Below are positions 1 to 6,103 of a stretch of 24,553 nucleotides of DNA, in pieces. Under the pieces are notes generated by a model that ran no database searches, had not been told where the DNA came from, and worked only from the letters and a program-made list of their open reading frames with translations. The DNA lies in IMG/VR virus record IMGVR_UViG_3300045119_000662, positions 1-24,553 of that record; one strand, 5' to 3'. The DNA comes from a virus. Made by a program: the position numbers and the translations under genes. Each line of letters opens with the position of its first letter. Position 1 is the stretch's first letter.

Positions 1-65
1 CTAGCCGTATTAGCAACTAGGAGCCCCCAGGATGAGGAAGAGGTGTTGGGATGGGAACTTACCCC

Positions 66-76
66 AGTAGTGTGCA
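66..76. repeat. Direct repeat copy 1 (AGTAGTGTGCA)
   Basis: The 11-base word AGTAGTGTGCA occurs here and again at 1042-1052, followed in both places by a GGTTG-containing stretch. Each copy lies upstream of a forward gene (114 and 1058) and contains the possible -10 box TAGTGT, the same hexamer used before the gene at 6193. It may be a shared promoter element. Chance is not excluded. Confidence 0.4.
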
Positions 77-101
77 GGTTGGGGTAGTGACGCCGTGATG
101 G

Positions 102-107
102 TAGGCT
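102..107 (+). promoter_or_regulatory. -10 box TAGGCT, leaderless start for gene at 114
   Basis: TAGGCT ends six bases before the ATG at 114 and no Shine-Dalgarno sequence lies between. TTGGGG at 79-84 is a possible -35 box at 17-base spacing. The six-base gap recurs at many first genes in this window. Confidence 0.55.
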
Positions 108-113
108 CTCCCC

Positions 114-755
114 ATGAACCGTGCTCATGTGATGGACCTTTCCTATTGGGAAGCTCAAGCTGCCGCTTGGAGGGCCGCCACGGGCCGCGTGCCTGCCGAT
201 GTGGCTGCCGAGTTGGAGCGCTTCCGGGCCCAAGGGCTGCAGGAGGCCGAACAGGCCGAGTTGCGCTTAGCGAAACTGGCCCAGGACTTCTTCCGGTTCG
301 ATGATGCCGGGGTTGGGTTGCAGGAGCGTGAGTACCGGGCTGTTTCCAATCTTCGGGCCCTGGCCCTGTTCTCCGAGGAGAGCGTGGAGAGCGTGCATCA
401 GAGTCTCCTGGCCGTGTTCGAGAAGCTCAACTCGGGCCGGCGGAACGTCACGAGGAAGTTCCAGCGGGAAGAGGGGGCGTTGCGGGAGCGGCAGGATCTG
501 CCGGCCACGGTCGTCAAGGCGTGGTTGGAGATCAAAGGCTACGCCAGGACCTGGAGCCGGCCCGGGCCCGGGGAGAAGTTCGAGCCCGTCTACTTGCGCC
601 CTGAGACGGTTCCGGCCAACTGTCTCGTGCAGTTGACCAAGGACTGGGTGTGCGTGCGGGATGGGAAGATCACCGGGTCCAAGAACGTGATGTGGGACTC
701 TTACCACGGCCGTTGGAGCGACCAGCGGGCCGTGAACGGGATCTGGGTGCCGTAG
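114..755 (+). CDS. Hypothetical protein, helical N-terminus
   Basis: This 213-residue protein is not recognised. Residues 1-130 are rich in Ala, Glu, Leu and Arg and look largely alpha-helical, possibly coiled coil (around 30-60 and 95-125). The C-terminal third is richer in Trp, Val and Gly and may form a small beta domain; the last residues read NGIWVP. There is no signal peptide, membrane segment or Cys cluster. The ATG is preferred because TAGGCT sits exactly six bases upstream, predicting a leaderless mRNA. It stands alone: a structured non-coding stretch of about 300 bases follows. The function is unknown. Confidence 0.75.
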   Translation: MNRAHVMDLSYWEAQAAAWRAATGRVPADVAAELERFRAQGLQEAEQAELRLAKLAQDFFRFDDAGVGLQEREYRAVSNLRALALFSEESVESVHQSLLAVFEKLNSGRRNVTRKFQREEGALRERQDLPATVVKAWLEIKGYARTWSRPGPGEKFEPVYLRPETVPANCLVQLTKDWVCVRDGKITGSKNVMWDSYHGRWSDQRAVNGIWVP

Positions 756-1045
756 GGAGCGTGTGACCTCGCCCGCTTCTCACCACGGGCCACCGGTTGG
801 GACCGGAGTCGTGACAGCGTGCTCGCCTGGTGTTCGTGACGGGCGAGGTCGGGGGCCAGGATAGGCGTGTGAGGGCGTGCTCGGGAACTCGTTGCGCTAA
901 GCGCACATGGGGCCGGTTAGGGTTGCCGCCTGGCCCCGGGGCCGGGAATGTCACGTCCCCGCTCCCTGGAGCCGCTGGCGTGAACCGCTTGTCGGCCCCG
1001 GGGCACTTGCTGCTGGCGAGTTGCTAATGCCCACACTTACAAGTA
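756..1045. other. Structured non-coding interval
   Basis: No convincing gene was found in these 290 bases. They hold an 11-bp perfect inverted repeat (765-775 with 840-850), which encloses a small hairpin CCGGT-TGGG-ACCGG (793-806). Further on is a hairpin TGCGC-TAA-GCGCA (893-905). The GC palindrome GGCCCCGGGGCC is at 932-943 and is partly repeated at 994-1004. The density of inverted repeats suggests a structured RNA, a terminator region or a protein-binding region. No T-rich tail marks a classic terminator. The role is unknown. Confidence 0.45.
765..850. repeat. Inverted repeat, 11-bp perfect arms
   Basis: GACCTCGCCCG at 765-775 is the exact reverse complement of CGGGCGAGGTC at 840-850, with 64 bases between them. 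The enclosed segment has its own 5-bp hairpin. Paired in RNA this would form a long-range closed domain. It lies in a gene-free interval. Confidence 0.6.
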
Positions 1046-1052
1046 GTGTGCA
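1042..1052. repeat. Direct repeat copy 2 (AGTAGTGTGCA)
   Basis: Second copy of the 11-base word at 66-76, immediately before the methyltransferase gene. It includes TAGTGT (1044-1049), a possible -10 box eight bases before the ATG at 1058. Confidence 0.4.
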
Positions 1053-1057
1053 TGAGC

Positions 1058-1801
1058 ATGCAGGTTGTGGCGGATTGGCAGAGTAAGGCCCGGTGGGCGC
1101 AGACGTGGGTGCCGTGGGCGGCCGGGGTGCGGGATAGCGCCCAGCGGGCCGTGTTGCGGGTGCTGAAGAGGCCGCACGAGAAGGAGTTCGCCGCCTTGCC
1201 GTGGCTGTTGCCGCCGGCTCCGTTCTGTGTGGATGTGGGGGCCAACCGGGGCCAGAGCATCCGGTCGATGAAGTTGGTGCTGGGGATGGTCGGGGTGTGG
1301 GCCTTCGAGCCCCAGCGGCCCCTGGCTGAGAAGTTGGCGTGGCGGTATCCGTGCGTGCAGGTCCATCCGTTCGGGCTGGGGGAGCGGCCGGAGACGAAGA
1401 CGCTGTACATACCCAGCTATCGGGGCTACCGGTTCGACGGGCTGGCCTCCACGGATCCGGTGCTGGCGGTGGAGTGGTTCGAGTACTCGATGTGGCGGTT
1501 CGATCCGCGGCACCTGGCGGTGGCCGAGGAGGTGATCGAGGTGCGGACGTTGGACAGCGTGACGTTCCCGCACCGGGTCGACTTCATCAAGTTCGACGTG
1601 CAGGGGATGGAGTTGGCGGCCCTGCGGGGCGCCCGGCGGCTGTTGTGCAAAGATCGGCCGGTGCTGATGGTCGAGACGCCCGACGAAAGCGTCATGACGT
1701 TTCTCAAGGGGGTGGGGTACCGCCCGATGTACTGGGTCGACGGGGCCCTGACCCTGGTGCGGCCGGTGTTCCCGTTGAACGTCTTCTTCGTGGCGGCGTG
1801 A
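1058..1801 (+). CDS. FkbM-type SAM-dependent methyltransferase
   Basis: The product is about 247 residues, the usual size for a single-domain FkbM methyltransferase. Motif I of the Rossmann fold is visible as CVDVGANRGQS (about residues 57-67, SAM binding). The family-typical segment FIKFDVQGMELAALRG, with the acidic and Gly residues, lies near residue 170. FkbM enzymes usually O-methylate sugars or other small acceptors. Here the target could be host surface glycans or a virion component, but the sequence does not say which. GTG at 1046 and ATG at 1052 are alternative in-frame starts. 1058 is preferred because TAGTGT at 1044-1049 may be the -10 box. It overlaps the next gene by one base and so heads the operon reaching about 2803. 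Confidence 0.85.
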   Translation: MQVVADWQSKARWAQTWVPWAAGVRDSAQRAVLRVLKRPHEKEFAALPWLLPPAPFCVDVGANRGQSIRSMKLVLGMVGVWAFEPQRPLAEKLAWRYPCVQVHPFGLGERPETKTLYIPSYRGYRFDGLASTDPVLAVEWFEYSMWRFDPRHLAVAEEVIEVRTLDSVTFPHRVDFIKFDVQGMELAALRGARRLLCKDRPVLMVETPDESVMTFLKGVGYRPMYWVDGALTLVRPVFPLNVFFVAA

Positions 1802-2016
1802 TGACGAACGAGGAACTGGCCCGCAAGATGGAGGCGATGTACGGGACGGCCCGTTCCTGCGTCATCTGCGGCGCTCCCAGCATCGGCATCTCCCGCCAGG
1901 GCGCCGAGGTGTGTGACGCCCACCGAGCGGCGCCGCACTTCTACTCCCGCCGCCCCGTCCACCTGTGCACGGACGAGGACGGCGAGGGGCCGCCGAACTG
2001 GGAGGCCTCATCGTGA
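1801..2016 (+). CDS. Small Cys/His protein, putative zinc-binding
   Basis: This 71-residue protein is not recognised by name. A CVIC pair near residue 19 and a later Cys-Asp-Ala-His (CDAH) form a likely zinc-ribbon or treble-clef knuckle. The C-terminus is acidic (CTDEDGEG). The ATG overlaps the methyltransferase stop (ATGA arrangement), which indicates translational coupling in one operon. Small single-knuckle proteins of this sort are common in actinophage accessory regions. Their partners are mostly unknown. Confidence 0.75.
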   Translation: MTNEELARKMEAMYGTARSCVICGAPSIGISRQGAEVCDAHRAAPHFYSRRPVHLCTDEDGEGPPNWEASS

Positions 2017-2108
2017 TGGTGGCAAGCCTGATCATCAGCGGCGCCGCCATCGTCACCAGTTGCGTCAGCTTCTACCTGCACTGGAGGTGGCGTGACTGGC
2101 CCTTCTGA
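2016..2108 (+). CDS. 30-residue single-pass membrane peptide
   Basis: This short frame starts at an ATG overlapping the previous stop by one base. It encodes about 20 hydrophobic residues (MVASLIISGAAIVTSC and onward to FYL) followed by a Trp/Arg-rich tail (HWRWRDWPF), as in a small membrane protein with its charged end in the cytoplasm. It overlaps the following GTG start at 2092 by 17 bases. Coupling on both sides supports it as a real gene. The function is unknown; small phage membrane peptides can act in lysis or superinfection exclusion, but nothing here shows that. Confidence 0.5.
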   Translation: MVASLIISGAAIVTSCVSFYLHWRWRDWPF

Positions 2109-2322
2109 CGGACCGCTGTCCATCAGCGAGTTGGCCGACGCAGCCGAGGTTGCCTGGCGCAACGTGCTCGTCGCCGAGTCGCAGTCGCTCCAGCCCGACG
2201 GCTGCTGCTCGGCCGACACCTGGCGCGGCCACCTGTGCCAGTACCACCAAGGATTCGAGGACGGCATCGACGTGGTGCTCGATCGGTTGCGCGCCATCGG
2301 GGAGATGATGGGCCGTGGCTGA
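2092..2322 (+). CDS. Conserved-type small phage protein with CC and CxxH motif
   Basis: The product is 76 residues. The central segment has a CC pair, then TWRGHLCQYHQGFEDGID, a pattern that resembles small conserved actinophage proteins of unknown function (from memory, not searched). Cys and His residues there could bind a metal. The C-terminal third is a likely amphipathic helix (VVLDRLRAIGEMM). The GTG start overlaps the membrane peptide upstream, and the end overlaps the next gene by eight bases, which indicates a tightly coupled operon. Confidence 0.75.
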   Translation: MTGPSDGPLSISELADAAEVAWRNVLVAESQSLQPDGCCSADTWRGHLCQYHQGFEDGIDVVLDRLRAIGEMMGRG

Positions 2323-2803
2323 CGGACCGCTGTCCGACCACGCCAGTCTGTGCATCTGGTGCGACGAGCCGTTGAACGACGTCCACCCGATTGCCATCCA
2401 CACGCTGGAGAACGGGATCCGCTATCAGCACCGGGAGTGCGCCCTGCGCGAGGTGCTGGGCGGCATCGGGCACCACATCGCCCACGAGTACTGGTGCCTG
2501 GTGCGACACGATCCCGACGCCGGGCTCAGCCGGCGGGTGTCGGCCATGTTGGTGGCCGACATGTACGGCTATCTGGGCGACGAGATGGTCACCCGGCAGC
2601 CGGCCGCTTCCGCACCAGCTTCCGACGAGGGGGATCGACAGGAGCTACCGCCACCTTCTTCCGACGACGCGGGGTGGACGTGGGGCGAGGATCTGGTGTG
2701 GGCTGATGCGGAGGACCCGCCGCCGTATCCTCACGGATGGCTTCCTCCACGTCCGCAAACGGATCAGGGGCCGGGTTCGGGCGGAGCTTCGGCGCCTGGT
2801 TGA
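2315..2803 (+). CDS. Conserved-type phage protein with CxxC knuckle and acidic tail
   Basis: The product is 162 residues. Residues 1-90 look like the conserved part: CIWC near residue 13, YQHREC, then GGIGHH, HEYWC and HDPDAGLSRR, giving several Cys/His candidates for zinc binding. I recall this block from actinophage proteins of unknown function. Residues 95-162 are low complexity (Pro, Ser, acidic, Trp) and lie antisense to the gene at 2589-2918. The tail may be genuine or may have grown by loss of an earlier stop. The GTG start overlaps the preceding gene by eight bases. It is the last gene of the operon. Confidence 0.7.
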   Translation: MADGPLSDHASLCIWCDEPLNDVHPIAIHTLENGIRYQHRECALREVLGGIGHHIAHEYWCLVRHDPDAGLSRRVSAMLVADMYGYLGDEMVTRQPAASAPASDEGDRQELPPPSSDDAGWTWGEDLVWADAEDPPPYPHGWLPPRPQTDQGPGSGGASAPG

Positions 2804-2918
2804 TGGCGTGGGCCAACTTGATGTGACGATCCAACGCCTCGGTTAGCGTCTGGCCCCTGATGGCCGGCGCGACGAAGCCCCTACACATCGGGCACTCGAT
2901 CCCCTTGGGCTTCGGCAT
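2589..2918 (-). CDS. Small basic protein with C2H2-like zinc finger
   Basis: The product is 109 residues, not recognised. CPMC (about residues 9-12) followed by a His-x4-His pair (about 31-36) resembles a C2H2 finger. The rest is disordered: Pro-rich, then strongly basic (RRRKKVAVAP to RRKLVRKRPAAG), which suits nucleic-acid binding. The ATG is fixed by TATCAT seven bases upstream on this strand, inside a palindrome shared with the divergent gene at 2937. The last 215 bases run antisense to the tail of the forward gene ending at 2803. A DNA-binding or regulatory role is inferred only. Confidence 0.65.
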   Translation of the reverse strand: MPKPKGIECPMCRGFVAPAIRGQTLTEALDRHIKLAHAINQAPKLRPNPAPDPFADVEEAIREDTAAGPPHQPTPDPRPTSTPRRRKKVAVAPVDPPRRKLVRKRPAAG

Positions 2919-2921
2919 GGC

Positions 2922-2934
2922 AAGTATGATACTT
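2922..2934. promoter_or_regulatory. Palindromic bidirectional promoter (AAGTAT-G-ATACTT)
   Basis: This perfect 13-base palindrome lies between divergent genes only 18 bases apart. Read forward it supplies TATGAT (2925-2930), six bases before the ATG at 2937. Read in reverse it supplies TATCAT, seven bases before the ATG at 2918. Both mRNAs are therefore predicted to be leaderless. The two -10 boxes overlap, so the two directions should compete. A sister palindrome is at 18018-18028. Confidence 0.6.
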
Positions 2935-2936
2935 CG

Positions 2937-3413
2937 ATGGCTCAGGCGGCGGGCGTGACGATCGGGCATCCTTGCACAGCGTGCGGGGCCACCATGGTGG
3001 CGTGCGACGCCACCATCCGGACCGAGGGGCACGGTTGCTGTCCGGAGTGCTTCGACACCGACACCCACGGGCTGCTCGACAAGTTCAAGGTCATCGACGT
3101 GGCCGTGCAGGAGCAGCAGATCCAGAACCTCAACCGGCTGGCCGCTCAGACCGTCATCGGCTTCTCGGAGCACGCCAAGACCATCCGGCGCCTGCTGGCC
3201 GACGTCGACCGCCTGACCCGTGAGAACGCCGAGATGCGGGGCCGGCTGGACCGGGCCGAGCCCGGCGAGAAGCAGCGCCTGCTGCACGAGGTGATGGACA
3301 CGGCCCGCGCCGCCGTGCGGAACCTGCCCGAGCGCATCACCGAGGTCGAGCAGTGCCTGGCCGCCATCGAGGAACGTTTGAAGATCCGCCGGGTCCCCAA
3401 GAGCCGGCGTTAG
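2937..3413 (+). CDS. Zinc-ribbon plus coiled-coil protein
   Basis: The product is 158 residues. The N-terminal 40 residues hold CTAC and CPEC with a nearby extra Cys, a plausible four-Cys zinc ribbon. Residues 45-150 are Leu/Arg/Glu-rich with heptad-like spacing (TIRRLLADVDRLTREN and so on), so a long coiled coil and oligomerisation are likely. There is no signal peptide. The start is fixed by TATGAT six bases upstream. The stop shares bases with the stop of the convergent minus-strand gene at 3410, leaving no room for a separate terminator. The function is unknown. Confidence 0.75.
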   Translation: MAQAAGVTIGHPCTACGATMVACDATIRTEGHGCCPECFDTDTHGLLDKFKVIDVAVQEQQIQNLNRLAAQTVIGFSEHAKTIRRLLADVDRLTRENAEMRGRLDRAEPGEKQRLLHEVMDTARAAVRNLPERITEVEQCLAAIEERLKIRRVPKSRR

Positions 3414-4627
3414 GGGGCGACGTAGCCCGGAGCGGGCTCGGGCCCGTTGGGCGGGTTGACGGCCACCCGGTCCCAGTGGAAGCGCACGGCTTGGTTGGCG
3501 GAGGGCTTGTAGACCCACGACGACAGGTACACGTAGACGTTGCCGTTGACGATGGCGTCGGGCAGGAGATGCTGGCCTGGTAGTGCGTCGTGCTCCATGA
3601 AGCGCTGGCCGTTGACGTAGAGGGTGATCGAGTCCTGCGTCAGTTCCCAGCGGAAGCGGTCCCGGCAGTTGGTGTCGGGGTCGTCACCGTTGCAGGTGCG
3701 CTCGGCGCCAGGGGCCGCCCATTCGCCGCCGCCCCACGTCGTGGCGACGTCGGGCTGGCCGCACTGGGCGCCGGCCGAGCCGGACTGGAACCAGGACAGT
3801 TCCCATGTCCGCCCGCACGGGAAGCCGCGCTGGGTCGTGTCGTAGAGCGCCTCGACCGGCCGGGTCCCCTGGAGCCGGATGCCCAGGGCGTCGTAGCCGC
3901 CGAACTGGCCGTAGCCGTAGAGGTCGTCACCGATCGACTTGCCGGGCGTCGGCCCGTACGGGGTCGATGCGGCCGGGCTGGAGGCCGTCGAGACGTCGAT
4001 CTCGGGCCACTCGTTCTCCGTGGAGTCGGCGTTGCCGCCGTAGTCCAGGATGTTGGCGGCGACGTCGGTTTCGATCACCAGCTTGCCGTTGGAGAACTTG
4101 AAAGATCGATCGGGGCGCATCTGGGCGCCGCCCACCTCGCCCGGTGCGTAGATGTCGACCATCCAGTGGTTGTTGTGGCGGAAGAAGCCGGTCTTACCGG
4201 GAGCGTCGATCGAGGAGTTGTTGAACATCACGTAGCCGGTGCCCATGTCGGCCATCGAGGCGCCGTGGTTGAAGTCGTCGACCCAACTGTTGGCACCGTT
4301 GACGAACGTCGCCGGCACGCCTGCGAGTAGTGAGTCGCAGAGCATCGGCAGAGCCGGGGGCAGAGCGCCGAGCGGCGTGACGTCAGGGACGTCGGGGCAC
4401 GGGTGGTGCATCGCCATCCCGCCCATCGGCATCGTGGTCGTGGTGCTCCCCTCCGTCGTCGCCGTGGTCGTCGTGGGGGCGGTGGTCGTCGTGGTCGTGG
4501 TCGGGCAATGCCTCGACCGCGGCGTGCAGCGGCTGGGGGCTGCCGAGGCGGCCGGCATGGTCATCGACAGGACGCCCGCAGCGAGCAGGGCGGCAGCGGC
4601 ACCGAGTGTCACGTGTCGTGTACGCAT
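3410..4627 (-). CDS. Secreted GH16/LamG-like jelly-roll protein
   Basis: The product is 405 residues and probably acts outside the host cell. Residues 1-30 are a Sec signal peptide (Arg-rich start, Ala/Leu core, ASA cleavage site). A Thr-rich linker follows (about 43-66), then a large beta-rich domain (about 100-395). EWPEIDVST (206-214) resembles the GH16 motif ExDxxE, but the final acid/base Glu is Ser/Thr. WELTQDSITLYVNGQRF (327-343) resembles a concanavalin-like strand pair. At least six Cys in the mature domain suggest disulfides. It may bind rather than cut glycans. TAGGCC lies six bases before the ATG. Fold is inferred from motifs; the exact family is uncertain. Confidence 0.7.
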   Translation of the reverse strand: MRTRHVTLGAAAALLAAGVLSMTMPAASAAPSRCTPRSRHCPTTTTTTTAPTTTTATTEGSTTTTMPMGGMAMHHPCPDVPDVTPLGALPPALPMLCDSLLAGVPATFVNGANSWVDDFNHGASMADMGTGYVMFNNSSIDAPGKTGFFRHNNHWMVDIYAPGEVGGAQMRPDRSFKFSNGKLVIETDVAANILDYGGNADSTENEWPEIDVSTASSPAASTPYGPTPGKSIGDDLYGYGQFGGYDALGIRLQGTRPVEALYDTTQRGFPCGRTWELSWFQSGSAGAQCGQPDVATTWGGGEWAAPGAERTCNGDDPDTNCRDRFRWELTQDSITLYVNGQRFMEHDALPGQHLLPDAIVNGNVYVYLSSWVYKPSANQAVRFHWDRVAVNPPNGPEPAPGYVAP

Positions 4628-4633
4628 CGCCCT

Positions 4634-4639
4634 GGCCTA
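4634..4639 (-). promoter_or_regulatory. Possible -10 box TAGGCC for the secreted protein gene
   Basis: On the minus strand TAGGCC lies exactly six bases before the ATG at 4627. It departs from TANNNT at the last base. Position, not sequence, is the main support. Confidence 0.35.
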
Positions 4640-4662
4640 GCACGTTACGGATGCGTGACGGG

Positions 4663-4678
4663 CCATAGCCGACTTAGA
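4663..4678. repeat. Degenerate copy of the CCATAG-N4-CTATGG site
   Basis: The left arm CCATAG is perfect and is followed by a four-base spacer, but the right arm (CTTAGA) is poorly conserved. It sits between the divergent genes at 4627 and 4687 and overlaps the -10 box of the latter. It is counted only because stronger copies occur elsewhere. Confidence 0.25.
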
Positions 4679-4680
4679 AT
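4675..4680 (+). promoter_or_regulatory. -10 box TAGAAT, leaderless start for gene at 4687
   Basis: TAGAAT ends six bases before the ATG at 4687. There is no Shine-Dalgarno sequence. Same geometry as the other first genes. Confidence 0.6.
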
Positions 4681-4686
4681 GCGTCG

Positions 4687-4911
4687 ATGGATCACGCCCG
4701 CCGCTTCGAACTTCATCGGGATGAGGACGTCACTGGTGTCTCCGGCACCGGAGTAGTGGCCGAGGGCGTGATCTTCCGAGACGGCGTGGGCTGTCTGCGC
4801 TGGCTGACCGAGTGGCCCTCCAGCGTCGTGCACTACGACCGCGGCCTGGAGTCGATCGAGACGATCCACGGCCACGGCGGCAAGACCCGGATCGTGTGGA
4901 TCGATGAGTGA
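4687..4911 (+). CDS. Conserved-type actinophage small protein
   Basis: The product is 74 residues. Blocks such as TGVSGTGVVAEGVIFRDG and ETIHGHGG match my memory of a small protein widespread in actinophages whose role is unknown. Predicted structure is mainly beta with no Cys pair, signal or membrane segment. The start is set by TAGAAT six bases upstream. It opens a three-gene forward operon, overlapping the next gene by eight bases, and is divergent from the secreted GH16-like gene. Confidence 0.8.
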   Translation: MDHARRFELHRDEDVTGVSGTGVVAEGVIFRDGVGCLRWLTEWPSSVVHYDRGLESIETIHGHGGKTRIVWIDE

Positions 4912-5119
4912 CTACGCCGAGGCCTTGCAGACCTTCCTCGACCTGTACGCCAACCAGACGCCGCGCCAGGCCGAGTTGGTGATCCCCGGCTGGGCCCTGC
5001 GCCGACTCAACGCCCTGGACGAGCACGAGCGGTTGAAGATCATGAACGAGATCGACCACATCGCCGCCAGCCACGGCCTCTTGACACCCACCAAGATCAT
5101 CGTGGTCCCCAATGGCTGA
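4904..5119 (+). CDS. Small helical hypothetical protein
   Basis: The product is 71 residues, not recognised. It looks helical, with a charged middle (LDEHERLKIMNEIDHIAAS) and a hydrophobic C-terminus (KIIVVP). There are no Cys residues, unlike its neighbours. The ATG overlaps the upstream stop, and the 3' end overlaps the next gene by eight bases. The overlaps and consistent codon use support it as the middle gene of the operon. Confidence 0.7.
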   Translation: MSDYAEALQTFLDLYANQTPRQAELVIPGWALRRLNALDEHERLKIMNEIDHIAASHGLLTPTKIIVVPNG

Positions 5120-5381
5120 CCACACAGACTTCGACGTCGACAGCGTCTGTCCGGTGTGTCGCGCCGTGCACAACGGGATGGCGAACTTCACCGACGACCG
5201 ACACCCCGCTGACGGAGCCGTCAACTTGTGCATCTACTGCGGCGGGATATCTATCTATGACGGCAGCGTCCCTACAAAGTTGCGCTTCCCGACCGACCAT
5301 GAGCTACGTTCCATCGAGGCCGATGAGGACATCATCGCCCTGCGGTGGGCTTACAAGCAGTTGGGGCCGCCGCGTCGTTAA
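5112..5381 (+). CDS. Small two-knuckle zinc-ribbon protein
   Basis: The product is 89 residues. CPVC (about residue 13) and CIYC (about residue 40) give the two CxxC knuckles of a zinc ribbon. The C-terminal half is helical, ending in Arg. It may bind nucleic acid or protein; no catalytic motif is visible. The ATG overlaps the previous gene. The TAA at the end is interleaved with the stop of the convergent Pro-rich lipoprotein gene (four bases shared), so neither gene has its own intergenic terminator. Confidence 0.75.
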   Translation: MADHTDFDVDSVCPVCRAVHNGMANFTDDRHPADGAVNLCIYCGGISIYDGSVPTKLRFPTDHELRSIEADEDIIALRWAYKQLGPPRR

Positions 5382-5926
5382 TCGGGCTGTTTCGGCGTAG
5401 CGGGAGTTGCGGGTGGTTTGGGCTTCTTGGGAGTGGGCGGTGTGGGCTCTGGCGCGCCTCGTGGTGGCGGTGCTGGGGTGGCTGGCGTGGCCGGAGGAAC
5501 AGGTGGAGCAGGGGCGGGAGGCGCTGCGGGCACCGTCACGGGCGGTTGCGCCACAGGAGGTGCCGGCGGCTCTGTCACAGCCGGAGGCGGCGGTGCCGGC
5601 GCTGAGGTCGTCACCGCCGCCTCCGTAGCTGGTGGCGGCACGGGGTGCGAAGCAGCCCGAGGCCGCCGCGTCGGCGCAGCCGTGGCGGGCGGTGGCGCCG
5701 TTGCGTAGATGATGACAGTTGGCGGCGTCGAGCGCCAGTCGGGAGTTGGCGGCGGCGTCACGATCGAGGCCTCGTTGGCGAGCGTGCCGAGGGTCGCCGT
5801 GGCCGTCGGTGGTGACGGCTGCACCCCGCCGTTGTGGGTCGGGATCGGCGTGAGCACGTTGTGCCCCCCGCTGCTACATCCTGCTACTAGCAACACTGTC
5901 ACAACGATCGACCCCGCCCGCCTCAT
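5378..5926 (-). CDS. Pro/Ala/Thr-rich lipoprotein
   Basis: The product is 182 residues. Its signal peptide MRRAGSIVVTVLLVAGC has a clear lipobox (VAG-Cys17), so export and lipid anchoring in the host membrane are expected. The mature part is low complexity: Pro, Ala, Thr and Val, with runs such as PPAPPVAQPP and a Lys/Pro tail. It resembles an extended wall-spanning stalk and no folded domain is visible. The ATG is fixed by TAGGGT six bases upstream on this strand. It is a monocistronic gene facing an operon. It may be a surface stalk or an exclusion factor, but the function is unknown. Confidence 0.7.
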   Translation of the reverse strand: MRRAGSIVVTVLLVAGCSSGGHNVLTPIPTHNGGVQPSPPTATATLGTLANEASIVTPPPTPDWRSTPPTVIIYATAPPPATAAPTRRPRAASHPVPPPATEAAVTTSAPAPPPPAVTEPPAPPVAQPPVTVPAAPPAPAPPVPPATPATPAPPPRGAPEPTPPTPKKPKPPATPATPKQPD

Positions 5927-5932
5927 GCCGGC

Positions 5933-5938
5933 ACCCTA
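5933..5938 (-). promoter_or_regulatory. -10 box TAGGGT, leaderless start for the Pro-rich lipoprotein
   Basis: On the minus strand TAGGGT ends six bases before the ATG at 5926, with no Shine-Dalgarno sequence between. Confidence 0.55.
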
Positions 5939-5985
5939 CACGGGTGCATACCCGGTAGGGGTATCTCTGAAGGCAGGAGGTACGG

Positions 5986-6024
5986 ATGAGGTACGCAGGT
6001 GTACGAGCCCTGAACGATTACTGA
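5986..6024 (+). CDS. Possible 12-residue leader peptide
   Basis: The frame MRYAGVRALNDY starts five bases after a perfect AGGAGG (5975-5980), one of the best ribosome-binding sites in the window. Its stop is followed within seven bases by another ATG. Such a peptide upstream of palindromes and a hairpin could be a regulatory leader. It may equally be chance; the length alone proves nothing. Confidence 0.3.
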   Translation: MRYAGVRALNDY

Positions 6025-6079
6025 CAGGAGCATGAAAGGAGACTTACGAAGCCTGATAGGGATCACCCCGATCGCCGAT

Positions 6080-6095
6080 CCATAGCCAACTATGG
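6080..6095. promoter_or_regulatory. Palindrome CCATAG-CCAA-CTATGG
   Basis: Perfect 6-bp arms around a four-base spacer. The same arms and spacer length recur at 20494-20509 and, with 5-bp arms, at 12871-12885 and 15605-15618. It is likely a protein-binding site (operator or activator), here about 100 bases before the LPHTG protein gene. Confidence 0.5.
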
Positions 6096-6103
6096 AAGAA
6101 ACC

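Noticed and set aside
1400-1426. Another CATAC-N4-CTATC palindrome-like site in the methyltransferase gene
   Set aside because: Two or more mismatches and lies mid-gene; expected by chance.
1339-2016. 225-codon frame overlapping the methyltransferase
   Set aside because: Only its last 71 codons (from 1801) look real; the earlier part is an Arg/Gly-rich shadow of the methyltransferase.
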